Source: Halorubrum sp. CBA1229 | GTDB lineage: Archaea > Halobacteriota > Halobacteria > Halobacteriales > Haloferacaceae | Direction: 5' to 3' | Length of the DNA stretch: 64,000 nucleotides | Assembly (NCBI RefSeq): GCF_003721435.2 | Contig: NZ_CP054585.1 | Location: forward strand, 2,294,001 to 2,358,000 | Shown here: positions 24,224 through 33,426 of the stretch, one piece after another | Numbering within the stretch: position 1 is the stretch's first letter | Layout: each line of letters starts with the position of its first letter | Translations under genes and position numbers: made by a program | Notes under the pieces: generated by a model | What the model was told of the DNA's origin: nothing | Database searches by the model: none | Seen by the model: the letters and a program-made list of their open reading frames with translations, nothing else

Positions 24224-25462
24224 ATGAGCGATTCGTACGTGATCGTCGGGGACGGTATCGCGGGCGCGTCCGCGGCCGAGACGCTGCGCGAGCAAGCGCC
24301 TGACGCCGAGATCACGGTTCTCACCGACGAGGGGGAGTCCCTCTACAACCGGATCCTGATCAAAGAGTACGCGAAGGGGAAACTCCCCGAGGCCCCCATC
24401 TCGATCCACCAGGAGGGGTGGTACGACGACCACGACGTCGACCTCCGACTCAACACGGTCGTCGTCGACATCGACGTCGAGAACGACGCGATCCACACCC
24501 ACGAGGGCGAGACGTTCGAGTACGACACGCTGCTGCTCGCGATCGGCGGCACGCCCCAGCAGCTCCCGGTCGACAACGCCGACGCCGACGGGATCCACCA
24601 CTTCTGGACGTTCCAAGACGCCCGCAAAATTAAGGAGAGCGTCGAGGACGCCGAGAAGGCCGTCATCGTCGGCGCCGGCCTCCTCGGTATCGACTTCGCG
24701 GCCATCTGCGGCGCGCAGGACGTCGAGGCGAAGTACCTGATGCGCGGCGACAACTGGTGGCGCTACGCGCTCTCCGAGGAGGGCGCGGAGATCATGCACG
24801 ACGCGATGCGCGAGCGCGGCGTCGAGCCCGTCTTCGGCTCCGGCGTCGACCGCTTCGAGGTCGACGACGAGGGCCACGTCGTGGCCGCGGTCGACCCGAA
24901 CGGCGAGCGCCACGAGTGCGACTTCGCGGGCGTCGCCATCGGCCTGAACTTCAACACCGAGCTCGTCGAGGACACGCCGCTGGAGCTCGAGGACGGCGTT
25001 GTCGTCGACGAGTACATGCGCACCAACGTCGACAACGTGTTCGCCGCGGGCGACATCACCACTTTCAACGACCTGGTCCTCGGCGAGCGGGCGAAGAACG
25101 GCTCGTGGGGCTCGGCGAAAGAGCAGGGGACTGTCGCCGCCCGCAACATGCTCGACTACGGCAGCGAGGAGTTCAGGTGGGTCTCCTCGTACTCGATCAC
25201 GCACTTCGACTTCCCGTTCCTCTCGTTCGGCCACCCGACACTCGGCGACGATTCGGTCGAGGCGACCACCGCCGAGGGCGAGTGGCGCCGCGTGGCGCTC
25301 AAGGACGGCAAGGTCGTCGGCGGCGTCCTCATCGGCGACCTCTCGCCGCAGTCCGCGTTCAAACAGCTCATGCGCGAGGGCCGCGACGTGAGCGGCCAGA
25401 CGGAGCTCCTCATGGAGCCCGGCTTCTCGGTCGACGACCTGGCGGCGACGACAGAGCAGTAA
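24224..25462 (+). CDS. FAD-dependent pyridine nucleotide-disulfide oxidoreductase (NirB/Nox-like)
   Basis: 412 residues with two Rossmann domains: the FAD site VGDGIAGASAAETL at the N-terminus, the second dinucleotide site VIVGAGLLGIDFA near residue 148, and the flavin-contacting VDNVFAAGDITTF near 270. SLYNRILIKEYAKGKL early on matches the NADH:rubredoxin oxidoreductase/nitrite-reductase small-flavoprotein group. There is no redox CxxxxC pair. It may reduce a rubredoxin or oxygen using NAD(P)H. The ATG at 24224 follows a TATA-like CATTAACC by about 26 bp; an upstream ATG at 24173 is less likely. Confidence 0.9.
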   Translation: MSDSYVIVGDGIAGASAAETLREQAPDAEITVLTDEGESLYNRILIKEYAKGKLPEAPISIHQEGWYDDHDVDLRLNTVVVDIDVENDAIHTHEGETFEYDTLLLAIGGTPQQLPVDNADADGIHHFWTFQDARKIKESVEDAEKAVIVGAGLLGIDFAAICGAQDVEAKYLMRGDNWWRYALSEEGAEIMHDAMRERGVEPVFGSGVDRFEVDDEGHVVAAVDPNGERHECDFAGVAIGLNFNTELVEDTPLELEDGVVVDEYMRTNVDNVFAAGDITTFNDLVLGERAKNGSWGSAKEQGTVAARNMLDYGSEEFRWVSSYSITHFDFPFLSFGHPTLGDDSVEATTAEGEWRRVALKDGKVVGGVLIGDLSPQSAFKQLMREGRDVSGQTELLMEPGFSVDDLAATTEQ

Positions 25463-25544
25463 CGCCGCCGTCGCTCGGGCCGTTTTCGTTCCGCGGAACC
25501 GAGCCAGTAGATTTTCACGTCTGTCGGCCGTATTCTCGCTCCTG

Positions 25545-27779
25545 ATGCCACGCGAACCGTCCGCCGACTCCCCGTCGCCGCCGGGCGGCGGCTTCGCCGC
25601 TTCGTTCGTCGAGGGATGTTCTGATCCGGTCATCTCCGTCGACGGCGACGGCGCCGTCGTCTACGCGAACCCGGCAGTCGAGTCGGTCCTCGGCTACGAC
25701 CCCGCCGAGCTTCGCGACGGGCGCTTCGCGGAGCTGATCCCCGAGGGGCGCGACGACGAGCGCGTCCGCTCGCTCCGGCGGCGGCTGTCGTCCCCCGCGG
25801 AGCTGGCCGAGGCCGGCGGCTTCGCCTGTCCCCTGCGGCACGCCGACGGGCGGACGGTCGCCTTCTCCGTGCGGTTCCACGAGCACCGCCCGTCCGGCGA
25901 CCCCGTGTACACCGGGGTGTTTCGGGACGGCGTCGAGGAGGCGGCCGCACGCGACCTGCGGACCTTCCGTAACCTCGTCGAGCACGCCGGTCACGCCGTC
26001 TACGTCACCGACACCGACGGGACGATCGAGTACGTCAACCCGGCGTTCACCGAGAACACGGGGTACGATCCCGACGAGGCGGTCGGCGAGACGCCGGCGA
26101 TACTCAACTCGGGTGAGATGTCCGACGAGTACTTCGGGGCGCTGTGGGAGACGATCGAGGCCGGCGGCGTGTGGGAGGAGGAGATCGTCGATCGCCGGCG
26201 CGACGGCGAGACGTACCACGCCCACCAGACGATCGCGCCGGTGTTCGACGAGGACGGCGACGTCTCCCGGTTCGTCGCGATCCAGACCGACGTGACGGAG
26301 CAGCGTGAGGCCGTCGGGCGGCTGAAGCAGTACCGCGACGTCGTCGAGGCGCTCGGCGATCCGATCCTTCTCCAGAATCGCGACGGCGAGTTCGAGCTGC
26401 TTAACGAGGCGGTGAGCGACTTCGCCGGCGTCCCCCGGGAGGAGCTGTACGGGAGGGACGAGTTCGCATTCATGGACCCCGAGACGGCGGCCGAGATCGC
26501 CGAGCGCCGGCGGGAGGTGCTCGACCGGGAGGAGCCGGTCGAGTACGAGGTGTCGCCGACGTTCGAGCGCAGCGACCGCGAGGCGACGTTCAACACGCGG
26601 CGGTCGCCCTACTACGACGCCGACGGCGAGTTGGCTGGCACCTTCGCGATCTGCCGGGATATCACCGACATGAAGCGCCGTGAGGCGGAGCTCGAGCGCT
26701 ACGAACGCGCCGTCAACGGGGCGACCGACCTCATCGCCGCCGTCGACCGCGACGGTCGCTTCCTGTTCGCGAACCCCCAGTACCGGGCGTACCACGAGAT
26801 CGGAGCCGACGACGTGCGGGACCTCACGCTCGCGGACGTCGTCGACGACGACCGGTTCGACGACGTGGAACGACACGTCGACCGCGCGCTGCGGGGTCAG
26901 CCCGTGGAGTACCGGACGAAGCGCACGCACCCCGTCCGCGGAACGCGCACGTTCGACGTCCGGTACTACCCGCTGGAGGACCCCGACGGAGACGGGGTCG
27001 CCGGCGTGGTCGGCGTCCTCAGAGACGTGACCGACAGCGAGAACCGGGCGCGCCAGCTCAGCGTCGTGGACCGGGTGCTTCAGCACAACCTCCGGAACGC
27101 GCTGACGGTGATCCGGGGACGGGCGACTGAGATCGTCGAAACGGCCCCCGAGGTCGACGGCGACTCCGACGGCGGCGACGGCGACGCCAACGGCCCCGAC
27201 GGCGGCGGCGATGTCGCTGTCGCCGCCGAGGCGGCCTCGTACATCGTCTCGCGGGCGGACGACCTCCTGACGACGAGCGAGAAGGCCCACCACATCACCG
27301 AGATCCTGAGCGACGCGCCCGAGGTGGAGCCGATGGACGTGGGGCGTGCCGTCGACGGGGTGGTCGAGTCGATCGCCGCCGAGTACCCGGACGCGGACGT
27401 CTCGGCGTCGACGCCGGCCAACGGGAAGGCCGTCGCCTCGGCGACCGCGTGGCTCGACCGCGCGCTGGCGGAGCTCGTCCGGAACGCGATCGTCCACCAC
27501 GACGGGGACCCGACCGTCGACGTGACCGTCGAGACGACCGCGGAGGCGATTCGGGTGCGAATCGTCGACGACGGCCCCGGCCTGACCGACATGAACCGCG
27601 ACGTGCTCGAGACGGGGCGCGCCGTGGACGCGCTGTACCACGGGAGCGGGCTCGGCCTGTGGCTCGTCTACTGGGTCCTCCAGCAGTCGGGCGGGTCGGC
27701 GACGGTCGAGGATGTCTCGCCCCGCGGGACCGCGGTGACGGTGACGCTCTCTCCCGCGCCCGAGCGACAGCGCTCTTGA
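25545..27779 (+). CDS. Multi-PAS sensor histidine kinase
   Basis: 744 residues, soluble. Four PAS repeats follow one another at about 12-125, 135-258, 260-374 and 378-500. Each begins with a phrase like DPVISVDGDGAVVYANPA or HAVYVTDTDGTIEYVNPAF. Haloarchaeal H-box RVLQHNLRNALTVIRG has the phospho-accepting His near 512. The ATPase domain has the N-box ALAELVRNAIVHHDGD near 640, G1 DDGPGL near 675 and G2 GSGLGLWLVYWV near 700. An acidic Gly/Asp loop (about 535-555) splits the dimerisation helices. The stimulus is probably redox or a small ligand; no response regulator is adjacent. Confidence 0.95.
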   Translation: MPREPSADSPSPPGGGFAASFVEGCSDPVISVDGDGAVVYANPAVESVLGYDPAELRDGRFAELIPEGRDDERVRSLRRRLSSPAELAEAGGFACPLRHADGRTVAFSVRFHEHRPSGDPVYTGVFRDGVEEAAARDLRTFRNLVEHAGHAVYVTDTDGTIEYVNPAFTENTGYDPDEAVGETPAILNSGEMSDEYFGALWETIEAGGVWEEEIVDRRRDGETYHAHQTIAPVFDEDGDVSRFVAIQTDVTEQREAVGRLKQYRDVVEALGDPILLQNRDGEFELLNEAVSDFAGVPREELYGRDEFAFMDPETAAEIAERRREVLDREEPVEYEVSPTFERSDREATFNTRRSPYYDADGELAGTFAICRDITDMKRREAELERYERAVNGATDLIAAVDRDGRFLFANPQYRAYHEIGADDVRDLTLADVVDDDRFDDVERHVDRALRGQPVEYRTKRTHPVRGTRTFDVRYYPLEDPDGDGVAGVVGVLRDVTDSENRARQLSVVDRVLQHNLRNALTVIRGRATEIVETAPEVDGDSDGGDGDANGPDGGGDVAVAAEAASYIVSRADDLLTTSEKAHHITEILSDAPEVEPMDVGRAVDGVVESIAAEYPDADVSASTPANGKAVASATAWLDRALAELVRNAIVHHDGDPTVDVTVETTAEAIRVRIVDDGPGLTDMNRDVLETGRAVDALYHGSGLGLWLVYWVLQQSGGSATVEDVSPRGTAVTVTLSPAPERQRS

Positions 27780-27874
27780 CCGCCGACCCGCGCGCCTGAC
27801 CGTCGGTCTCGGCGTCGTCCCACGCGCTCGGAACCGGCGCAACGTTTATCATGATCTATGGTGTGTGTTATCGC

Positions 27875-28090
27875 ATGTCACTCCGAGAGACGGGGCGGCG
27901 GCTCCGGCTCCGCCGAACCGGCTGGATCCCGCCGGACGCGCGGGTCCGTCACTACGACGAACTCGGCGAGGACGCTCAGATCCTCGTCAGAGAGCTCGCC
28001 GGGCGACCGCGAACGGCGCCGGAGCTCGACGACCTCGACGACGGCGACTTCGTGAAGTTCACCGACTACTACCAGGTCCGCACGCGCTGA
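27875..28090 (+). CDS. Small haloarchaeal protein, function unknown
   Basis: 71 residues: a basic N-terminal patch (RRLRLRRTGWIPPDARVRHY) then an acidic helical segment (DELGEDAQILVRELAG) and a beta-like end (DDGDFVKFTDYYQVRTR). No family motif is recognised with certainty. The ATG at 27875 is preferred to 27851 because a TATA-like TTTATC at 27844-27849 lies about 28 bp before it. Confidence 0.72.
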   Translation: MSLRETGRRLRLRRTGWIPPDARVRHYDELGEDAQILVRELAGRPRTAPELDDLDDGDFVKFTDYYQVRTR

Positions 28091-28171
28091 GGACGGCGAC
28101 GCGGCGTCGGCCGACCTCGATACCCGCTGCGGAAGCGAAGTTGTTTTCGCCCGCCGCGAGAACGCGTATCC

Positions 28172-28591
28172 ATGGACAGTGGCGGATCTACCGACATGAC
28201 GCTCGCGTTCGAGCTGGAGGCGCTGAAGGCGCTCGCTGACCCCAACGACGTGTTCAACAACGCCCGGCAGTGGACGGAGTACGTCGGCGTCGTCAGCGAG
28301 AAGCCGACGTACGTCGTGACCAACTTCACCCGGAAACACCGCGTGCGTCAGGACTTCTTCTCGGGCCCGCGCGGCGTCGAGGAGAGCTTAGAGAACATCG
28401 CCGGCCAGTTCGACACGGACCGGCACGTGTTCGTCGGCGTCGACGACGAGGACGAGGCCGTCGCCGAGGCCACCGGCTGGGAGTTCCTGCAGGTCGAGGA
28501 CGCGGCCGAGGCCGCCGGCTGGGTACTCGCGACCGAGGAGCCGGACGAGGACGAGGCGCCCGAGGAGTCGTCGCGAGACGACTGGCCCTAA
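28172..28591 (+). CDS. DUF7124-like protein
   Basis: 139 residues. It shares its whole central order of motifs with the protein at 11984-12433 (LADP, RQWTEYVGVVSE, RHVFVGVDD, WEFLQVEDAAEAAGWVL). The N-terminal MTLAFELEALKAL looks like the family core start; an ATG at 28196 is the alternative. An acidic tail (ATEEPDEDEAPEESSRDDWP) ends it. Its function is unknown. MoaB follows 77 bp downstream on the same strand. Confidence 0.82.
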   Translation: MDSGGSTDMTLAFELEALKALADPNDVFNNARQWTEYVGVVSEKPTYVVTNFTRKHRVRQDFFSGPRGVEESLENIAGQFDTDRHVFVGVDDEDEAVAEATGWEFLQVEDAAEAAGWVLATEEPDEDEAPEESSRDDWP

Positions 28592-28668
28592 GTCGGCGTC
28601 GTCCGGAACGACGCGAGCGACCGCCGCGTCGGGGAGGTGTTTTCACCGTCGACCGGATACGTGAAGCC

Positions 28669-29373
28669 ATGAGCGACGCGCACGACCACGACGAGGAGGG
28701 AGATGGTCACGGCGAGGGAGAGGGCCACGGCGAGAGCGACCGCCATCACGACGAGGGGCATGACCACGACCACCACCATCACGACGCCGATTCGATCGCG
28801 GTCGCGGTCATGACGGTGTCGTCCTCGCGCTCGCTCGACGAGGACCCCTCCGGCGACTACGTGGCCGCCGCCTTCGAGGAGGCCGGCCACGAGGTCGCCG
28901 TCCGCGAGCTGGTCCCCGACGAGTACGACAGCGTCCAGGGGACGGTAGACCGGCTGGCCCGCCGCGAGGACACGGACGTCGTCGTGACCACGGGCGGGAC
29001 CGGCGTGACGCCCGACGACGTGACGCCGGAGGCGGTCGCCGGCCTCTTCGCGAAGAAGCTTCCCGGCTTCGGCGAGCTGTTCCGCCGGCTCTCGCAGGAG
29101 GAGATCGGGACGCGGACGATCGGCTCGCGGGCGACCGCCGGGATCGCCTCCGCCACGCCCGTCTTCTGTCTGCCCGGCTCCGAGAACGCGGTGCGGCTCG
29201 GCGTCGACGAGATCATCCTCTCCGAGGTCGGCCACCTCGTCGGGCTCGCCGGGCGGGGCGTCGACGAGACCGGCGAGGAGGTGAAGGCGGAAGACGCGGG
29301 CGAGGAAGAAGACGACCACGACGCGGGCGAAGAAGCGGACGCCGGCGGCTCGGCCGACGACGGCTCGGATTGA
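28669..29373 (+). CDS. moaB: Molybdenum cofactor biosynthesis protein MoaB/Mog family with His-rich N-terminus
   Basis: 234 residues. Residues about 40-200 form the MogA/MoaB fold: VAVMTVSSSRSLDEDPSGDY, DTDVVVTTGGTGVTPDDVTPEAV (the TGGTG molybdopterin-binding loop) and ATPVFCLPGSENAVRLG. It adenylylates molybdopterin before metal insertion by MoeA, whose two paralogues are in this window. The first 39 residues hold about a dozen His (DRHHDEGHDHDHHHHDAD), a probable metal-binding tail, and the C-terminus is acidic low-complexity. The ATG is at 28669. Confidence 0.92.
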   Translation: MSDAHDHDEEGDGHGEGEGHGESDRHHDEGHDHDHHHHDADSIAVAVMTVSSSRSLDEDPSGDYVAAAFEEAGHEVAVRELVPDEYDSVQGTVDRLARREDTDVVVTTGGTGVTPDDVTPEAVAGLFAKKLPGFGELFRRLSQEEIGTRTIGSRATAGIASATPVFCLPGSENAVRLGVDEIILSEVGHLVGLAGRGVDETGEEVKAEDAGEEEDDHDAGEEADAGGSADDGSD

Positions 29374-29397
29374 CGCCCTCCCCGCGCTGAAGCGCGA

Positions 29398-29411
29398 GGG
29401 GTCCCTTTTAA
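29398..29411. terminator. T-rich tract between converging moaB and trpG
   Basis: GGTCCCTTTTAAATAG lies just after moaB and covers the trpG stop. A GC hairpin-like sequence (CGCGCTGAAGCGCG, 29381-29394) precedes the T run, giving an intrinsic-terminator look on the plus strand. Confidence 0.4.
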
Positions 29412-30055
29412 ATAGACGCGAGGAAGTTCCGGATCAGGTCGTGGCCCGCAGCGGTCAACACGCTCTCCGGATGGAACTGCACCGCCTCGATCGGGTGGTC
29501 GCGGTGGCGGATCCCCATCACGATCTCGTCGCCCTCGTGGTCCGTCGTCGCCGTCACCGCGAAGGCGTCGGGGACCTCGGTGGCGGCCAGCGAGTGGTAC
29601 CGCCCGGCGCGGAACCCCTGATCGAGCCCGGCGAACACCCCCTTCCCGTCGTGGTCGACCGGGAACGCCTTCCCGTGGATCGGCTCCGGGGCGTGACCGA
29701 CGGTGCCGCCGTACTCGTACACGGCGGCCTCGAGGCCGAGGCAGACGCCGAGCGTCGGGACCTCGGGCGAGAGGTCGCGGAGCACGTCGGTCGTCACGCC
29801 CACGTCGCGCTCGTTCTTCGGGTGACCGGGACCGGGGCTGATGAGGATCGCGTCCGGCTCGGCGTCCCGGATCTCCGCGAGCGACGCGGTGTTTTTAAAC
29901 ACCGTCACGTCGATCGGCTCCGGTTCGCCGCTCGCTTCGGCTCCGGCGTCGTCCCCGTCGCCCGCCGCGCCCTCGTCGCCGAGCGTCTGGTCCGAGACGT
30001 ACTCGACGAGGTTGTACGTGAACGAGTCGAAGTTGTCGACGACGACGACGTTCAT
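29408..30055 (-). CDS. trpG: Anthranilate synthase glutamine amidotransferase subunit
   Basis: 215 residues, class I glutamine amidotransferase. The start VVVDNFDSFTYNLVEYV, the oxyanion loop ISPGPGHPKNE, the nucleophile motif GVCLGLEAAVYEYGG (Cys near residue 105) and the catalytic HPE in QFHPESVLTAAG are all present. It supplies ammonia from glutamine to TrpE. An acidic insert (GDEGAAGDGDDAGAEASGEP, about 27-46) is unusual. It is the last gene of trpDFEG; its ATG overlaps the trpE stop by 4 nt (ATGA). Confidence 0.96.
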   Translation of the reverse strand: MNVVVVDNFDSFTYNLVEYVSDQTLGDEGAAGDGDDAGAEASGEPEPIDVTVFKNTASLAEIRDAEPDAILISPGPGHPKNERDVGVTTDVLRDLSPEVPTLGVCLGLEAAVYEYGGTVGHAPEPIHGKAFPVDHDGKGVFAGLDQGFRAGRYHSLAATEVPDAFAVTATTDHEGDEIVMGIRHRDHPIEAVQFHPESVLTAAGHDLIRNFLASI

Positions 30056-31704
30056 TCGTCGACCTCCGCGCCGGCCGGGAGGGGGTCGTCCTCGGGCGAC
30101 TCCTCGTCCCGGATCCGGTCGATCGCGGTCAACACGCCGTCCATCTTCTGTTCGGTCTCCTCGTACTCGGCGGCCGGGTCGGAGTCGGCGACGAGCCCGG
30201 CGCCGGCCCGGACGGTCACCGCGGTCTCGGCCGGGTCGCTCGCGCCCGCCGGCGACTCGTCGAGCGTCGCGGTCCGGATCACGATGGCGAAGTCGGCGTC
30301 GCCGGTCCACGCGTAGTAGCCGACGCCGCCCCCGTACGCCTCCCGCGGGGTGGTCTCCAACTCCTCGATGATCTCCATCGCGCGCACCTTCGGCGCGCCC
30401 GTGAGGGTGCCGGCGGGGAACGTCGCGCGCGTCGCGTCGAACGCGTCGGCGTCGGCCGCCATCGTCCCCGTGACCGTCGACTCGATGTGCTGGACGTGGC
30501 TGTACTTCAGCACGTTCATGAACTCCTCGACGCGGACGGAGCCCGCCTCCGAGACGCGCCGGACGTCGTTGCGCGCGAGGTCGACGAGCATCGTGTGCTC
30601 GGCGCGCTCCTTCGGGTCGGCGAGCATCTCGCCGGCGAGCCGGCGGTCCTCGACCGGGCTCGTCCCGCGGGGGCAGGTGCCCGCGATCGGGTTCGAGACG
30701 ATCCGGTCGCCCTGCACAGACACCAGCGTCTCCGGGCTCGCGCCGACGATGCTCCGGTCGTCGTGGCGCAGCACGTACATGTACGGCGAGGGGTTCACCT
30801 CGCGGAGCGCCGCGTACAGCCCGAGCGAGTCCACCTCGCCGCGGAGCTCGCGGCTCCGCGAGATCACGCCCTGGTAGATGTCGCCGTCGAGGACGTGCCG
30901 CTTGGCGGTCCGGACCGCCTCCTCGTACTCCTCGCGGGGGTCGGCCGACTCCGACTCGACTCGGATCCCGTCGGGCTCCGGCGGCGCGGCCTCGCGCAGC
31001 TCAGCCCCCACGCGCTCCGCCTCGGCGACGAGGTCGTCGTAGACGGCCGCGGGGTCGTCGTCGACGCCGATCACGGGCGTGAAGACGAGCTCGGCGCTCC
31101 CCTCCTTCTCGTCGAAGACGACCGTGCGGGTCGTTAACGCGAACTCGGCGTCGGGGAACTCGGTCTCCGGCCGCTCGACGCCGACCTCCTCTAACCAGAG
31201 GTCGTAGACGGCCTCGTACGCGAGGAAGCCGACGAACCCGCCGGAGAGGATCTGGCGGTCGGTGTCGGGGAACCCGCGCAGGCTCACGTCCGGGAACGCC
31301 GCGCGGATCCGGTCGACCGCGTCGCCGGCGGCGGGGCCGATCTCTTTCTCAGATCCGTCCCCGACGAACTCGGCCGCGGGGCCGAGCCGAGTCACGTCGG
31401 TGCGGTCGGGGTGGACGGAGACGATCGCCTCGGGGTCGTAGCCGACGAACGAGTAGCGGGCGTGCCGGTCGGCCTTCCCGCCCGACGTGAACGCGCCGTC
31501 CGGGTCGCTGGAGGCGACCTTCTCGCCGGACTCCAAGAGGAACCCGTACGGCCCCTCGCCCACGAGGGTGGCGTACGTCGCGAGCGGGGTCACGTCGGCG
31601 TCGAGCGTCGCTGACGCGCGGACGACGACCGGGCGCTCGGCGTCGGCGGCGAGCTCGACGAACGCGGCTTTCGAGCGGTTCAGCGGGGAGCCGTCGTCGC
31701 TCAT
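30052..31704 (-). CDS. trpE: Anthranilate synthase component I
   Basis: 550 residues of the chorismate-binding family. Core motifs: DIYQGVISRSRE, VNPSPYMYVLRHDDRSIVGA (the NPSPYM phrase), IAGTCPRG, AEHTMLVDLARNDVRRV, FPAGTLTGAPKVRAMEII and YGGGVGYYAWTGDADFAI. It converts chorismate plus ammonia into anthranilate. The N-terminal PLATYATLVGEGPYGFLLES region near residue 45 holds the usual tryptophan feedback site. It overlaps trpF by 4 nt upstream and trpG by 4 nt downstream, ensuring balanced subunits. Confidence 0.97.
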   Translation of the reverse strand: MSDDGSPLNRSKAAFVELAADAERPVVVRASATLDADVTPLATYATLVGEGPYGFLLESGEKVASSDPDGAFTSGGKADRHARYSFVGYDPEAIVSVHPDRTDVTRLGPAAEFVGDGSEKEIGPAAGDAVDRIRAAFPDVSLRGFPDTDRQILSGGFVGFLAYEAVYDLWLEEVGVERPETEFPDAEFALTTRTVVFDEKEGSAELVFTPVIGVDDDPAAVYDDLVAEAERVGAELREAAPPEPDGIRVESESADPREEYEEAVRTAKRHVLDGDIYQGVISRSRELRGEVDSLGLYAALREVNPSPYMYVLRHDDRSIVGASPETLVSVQGDRIVSNPIAGTCPRGTSPVEDRRLAGEMLADPKERAEHTMLVDLARNDVRRVSEAGSVRVEEFMNVLKYSHVQHIESTVTGTMAADADAFDATRATFPAGTLTGAPKVRAMEIIEELETTPREAYGGGVGYYAWTGDADFAIVIRTATLDESPAGASDPAETAVTVRAGAGLVADSDPAAEYEETEQKMDGVLTAIDRIRDEESPEDDPLPAGAEVDE

Positions 31705-32345
31705 GCGAGCTCCATCTCCCGGCCCGCGTTCGCGACGAAGCGGGCCACTGCGTTGTGGTCCTTCCGGCCGTCCGCGAGCTCGACGCCGGAGGCGACGTCG
31801 ACGGCGAACGGGTCGGCGACGCGGACCGCTTCGGCGACGTTGTCGGCCGTGAGCCCGCCGGCGAGCACGACCGGCGACGTGAGCCGGGCCGCCAGGTCGC
31901 CCGTCTTCGCCCAGTCGTGGGTCTCGCCGGTGCCGCCGGCGCCGGCGTCGTCGGTGGAGTCGATCACGAGCGCGTCGGTGACGGCGTCGAACTCCTCGGC
32001 GCGGGCCGGGTCGTCGGCGTCGACCGCGAGCAGCACCTTCCGCTCGGTCTCCGCGCGGATGTACCGGATCTCGTCGGCGGTCCACTCGCCGTGGAGCTGG
32101 AGCGCGTCGGGCCCGATCGTCCGGACCAGTTCGACCGCGCGCTCGGCGGAGTCCGGCATCGTGACGAGCGTCGCGGTGACGAACGGCGGCACGTCCGCGA
32201 GCAGTTGCGCCGCCGTCGCGGGGTCGATCTCGCGCCCCGAGTCGACCGGCACCTCCGAGATCACGCCGACCGCGTCGGCGCCGGCGTCGATCGCGGCCCG
32301 GAGGTCCGCGCCGCGCGTGAGCCCGCAGATCTTCACCCGGGCCAT
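31701..32345 (-). CDS. trpF: Phosphoribosylanthranilate isomerase
   Basis: 214 residues, TIM barrel. The start MARVKICGLTRGADLRAAID is the classical PRAI signature with the catalytic Cys at residue 7; the catalytic Asp lies in the LLAVDADD/VIDSTDD strands. PVVLAGGLTADNVAEAV and DVASGVELADGRKDHNAV form the phosphate site. It performs the Amadori step of tryptophan synthesis. The ATG overlaps the trpD stop by one base. An upstream in-frame extension to 32405 is not used. Confidence 0.96.
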   Translation of the reverse strand: MARVKICGLTRGADLRAAIDAGADAVGVISEVPVDSGREIDPATAAQLLADVPPFVTATLVTMPDSAERAVELVRTIGPDALQLHGEWTADEIRYIRAETERKVLLAVDADDPARAEEFDAVTDALVIDSTDDAGAGGTGETHDWAKTGDLAARLTSPVVLAGGLTADNVAEAVRVADPFAVDVASGVELADGRKDHNAVARFVANAGREMELA

Positions 32346-33394
32346 CAGTCGTCGTCCTCCGGCCCCGCTGTCGCCCCCGTTTTCCGGGCTCCTCCGTCGC
32401 CGCACAGCGCCGCGAACTTCTCGGCGGCCGCGCCGGAGTCGATCGCCTCGGCGGCGCGCTCGACGCCCGCCTCGAGGGAGTCGGCCTCGCCGGCGACGTA
32501 GATCGCCGCGCCGGCGTTCGCGAGGATCAGGTCCCGTTTCGGGCCCGTGACGGAGCCGTCGACGATCCCGCGCAGGTCGGCCGCGTTCTCCTCGGGGGTC
32601 CCCCCGGAGACGGCCTCGATCGGGGCGCGGTCGAGCCCGAGGTCCTCGGGGGCGAGCGTGAACTCGGTGACGTCCTCGCCCTCGACCTCCGCGACGACCG
32701 TCTCGTCGTGGATCCCGATCTCGTCCATCCCCGCGCCGTGGACGACCAGCGCGTGCTCGACGGGCATGTGCGCGAGCGCCCGGGCGATCGTCCCGACCAG
32801 TTCGGGGTCGTAGACGCCGAGCACCTGCGCGTCGGCGCCAGCGGGGTTGGTGAGCGGGCCGAGCACGTTGAAGATCGTCCGCATCCCGAGCTCCTTGCGC
32901 GGGCCGATGACGGCCTTCATCGCCGGGTGGAAGACGGGCGCGAGCATGAACCCGATCCCGTCGGCCTCGATGGCGTCCTCGACGGCCGGCGGCTCGGCCT
33001 CGACGTCGGCGCCCGCGACCTCCAGCACGTCGGCGCTCCCCGAGGAGGAGGAGACGGAGTAGTTGCCGTGCTTGGCGACCGGGACGCCCGCGCCCGCGGC
33101 GACGATGGCGGCGGTCGTCGACACGTTGATCGTGTCGTGGTCGTCGCCGCCGGTCCCGCAGGTGTCGACGAGGGGCTCGCGGTCCGGCTCGATCGTCCGG
33201 GCGGCGTCGCGCATCCCCTGCGCGAAGCCGGCGATCTCGGCCTCCGTCTCGCCCTTCGCCCGGAGGGCGGCGAGGAGCGCGCCGATCTGCGCCTCGGTGG
33301 CCTCCTCGAAGACCAGCCGCGCGGCCTCGCGCGACTCCTCGACAGTCAGATCCGCCCCGTCCGTCACGCGTTCGACCGTGTCGTTGATATCCAT
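32345..33394 (-). CDS. trpD: Anthranilate phosphoribosyltransferase
   Basis: 349 residues. VDTCGTGGDDHDTINVSTTA (the PRPP/phosphate loop), AKHGNYSVSSSSGSADVLE and NVLGPLTNPAGADAQVLGVY are family hallmarks. It joins PRPP to anthranilate. It is the first gene of trpDFEG. The ATG at 33394 (MDINDTVERVTDG) is preferred to an upstream in-frame ATG at 33433, which lies between the operator boxes and would precede the expected transcript start. TrpC, TrpB and TrpA are not in the window. Confidence 0.96.
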   Translation of the reverse strand: MDINDTVERVTDGADLTVEESREAARLVFEEATEAQIGALLAALRAKGETEAEIAGFAQGMRDAARTIEPDREPLVDTCGTGGDDHDTINVSTTAAIVAAGAGVPVAKHGNYSVSSSSGSADVLEVAGADVEAEPPAVEDAIEADGIGFMLAPVFHPAMKAVIGPRKELGMRTIFNVLGPLTNPAGADAQVLGVYDPELVGTIARALAHMPVEHALVVHGAGMDEIGIHDETVVAEVEGEDVTEFTLAPEDLGLDRAPIEAVSGGTPEENAADLRGIVDGSVTGPKRDLILANAGAAIYVAGEADSLEAGVERAAEAIDSGAAAEKFAALCGDGGARKTGATAGPEDDD

Positions 33395-33426
33395 AGTGTT
33401 CACCGATGTATTACTTCGCGTTGTGA

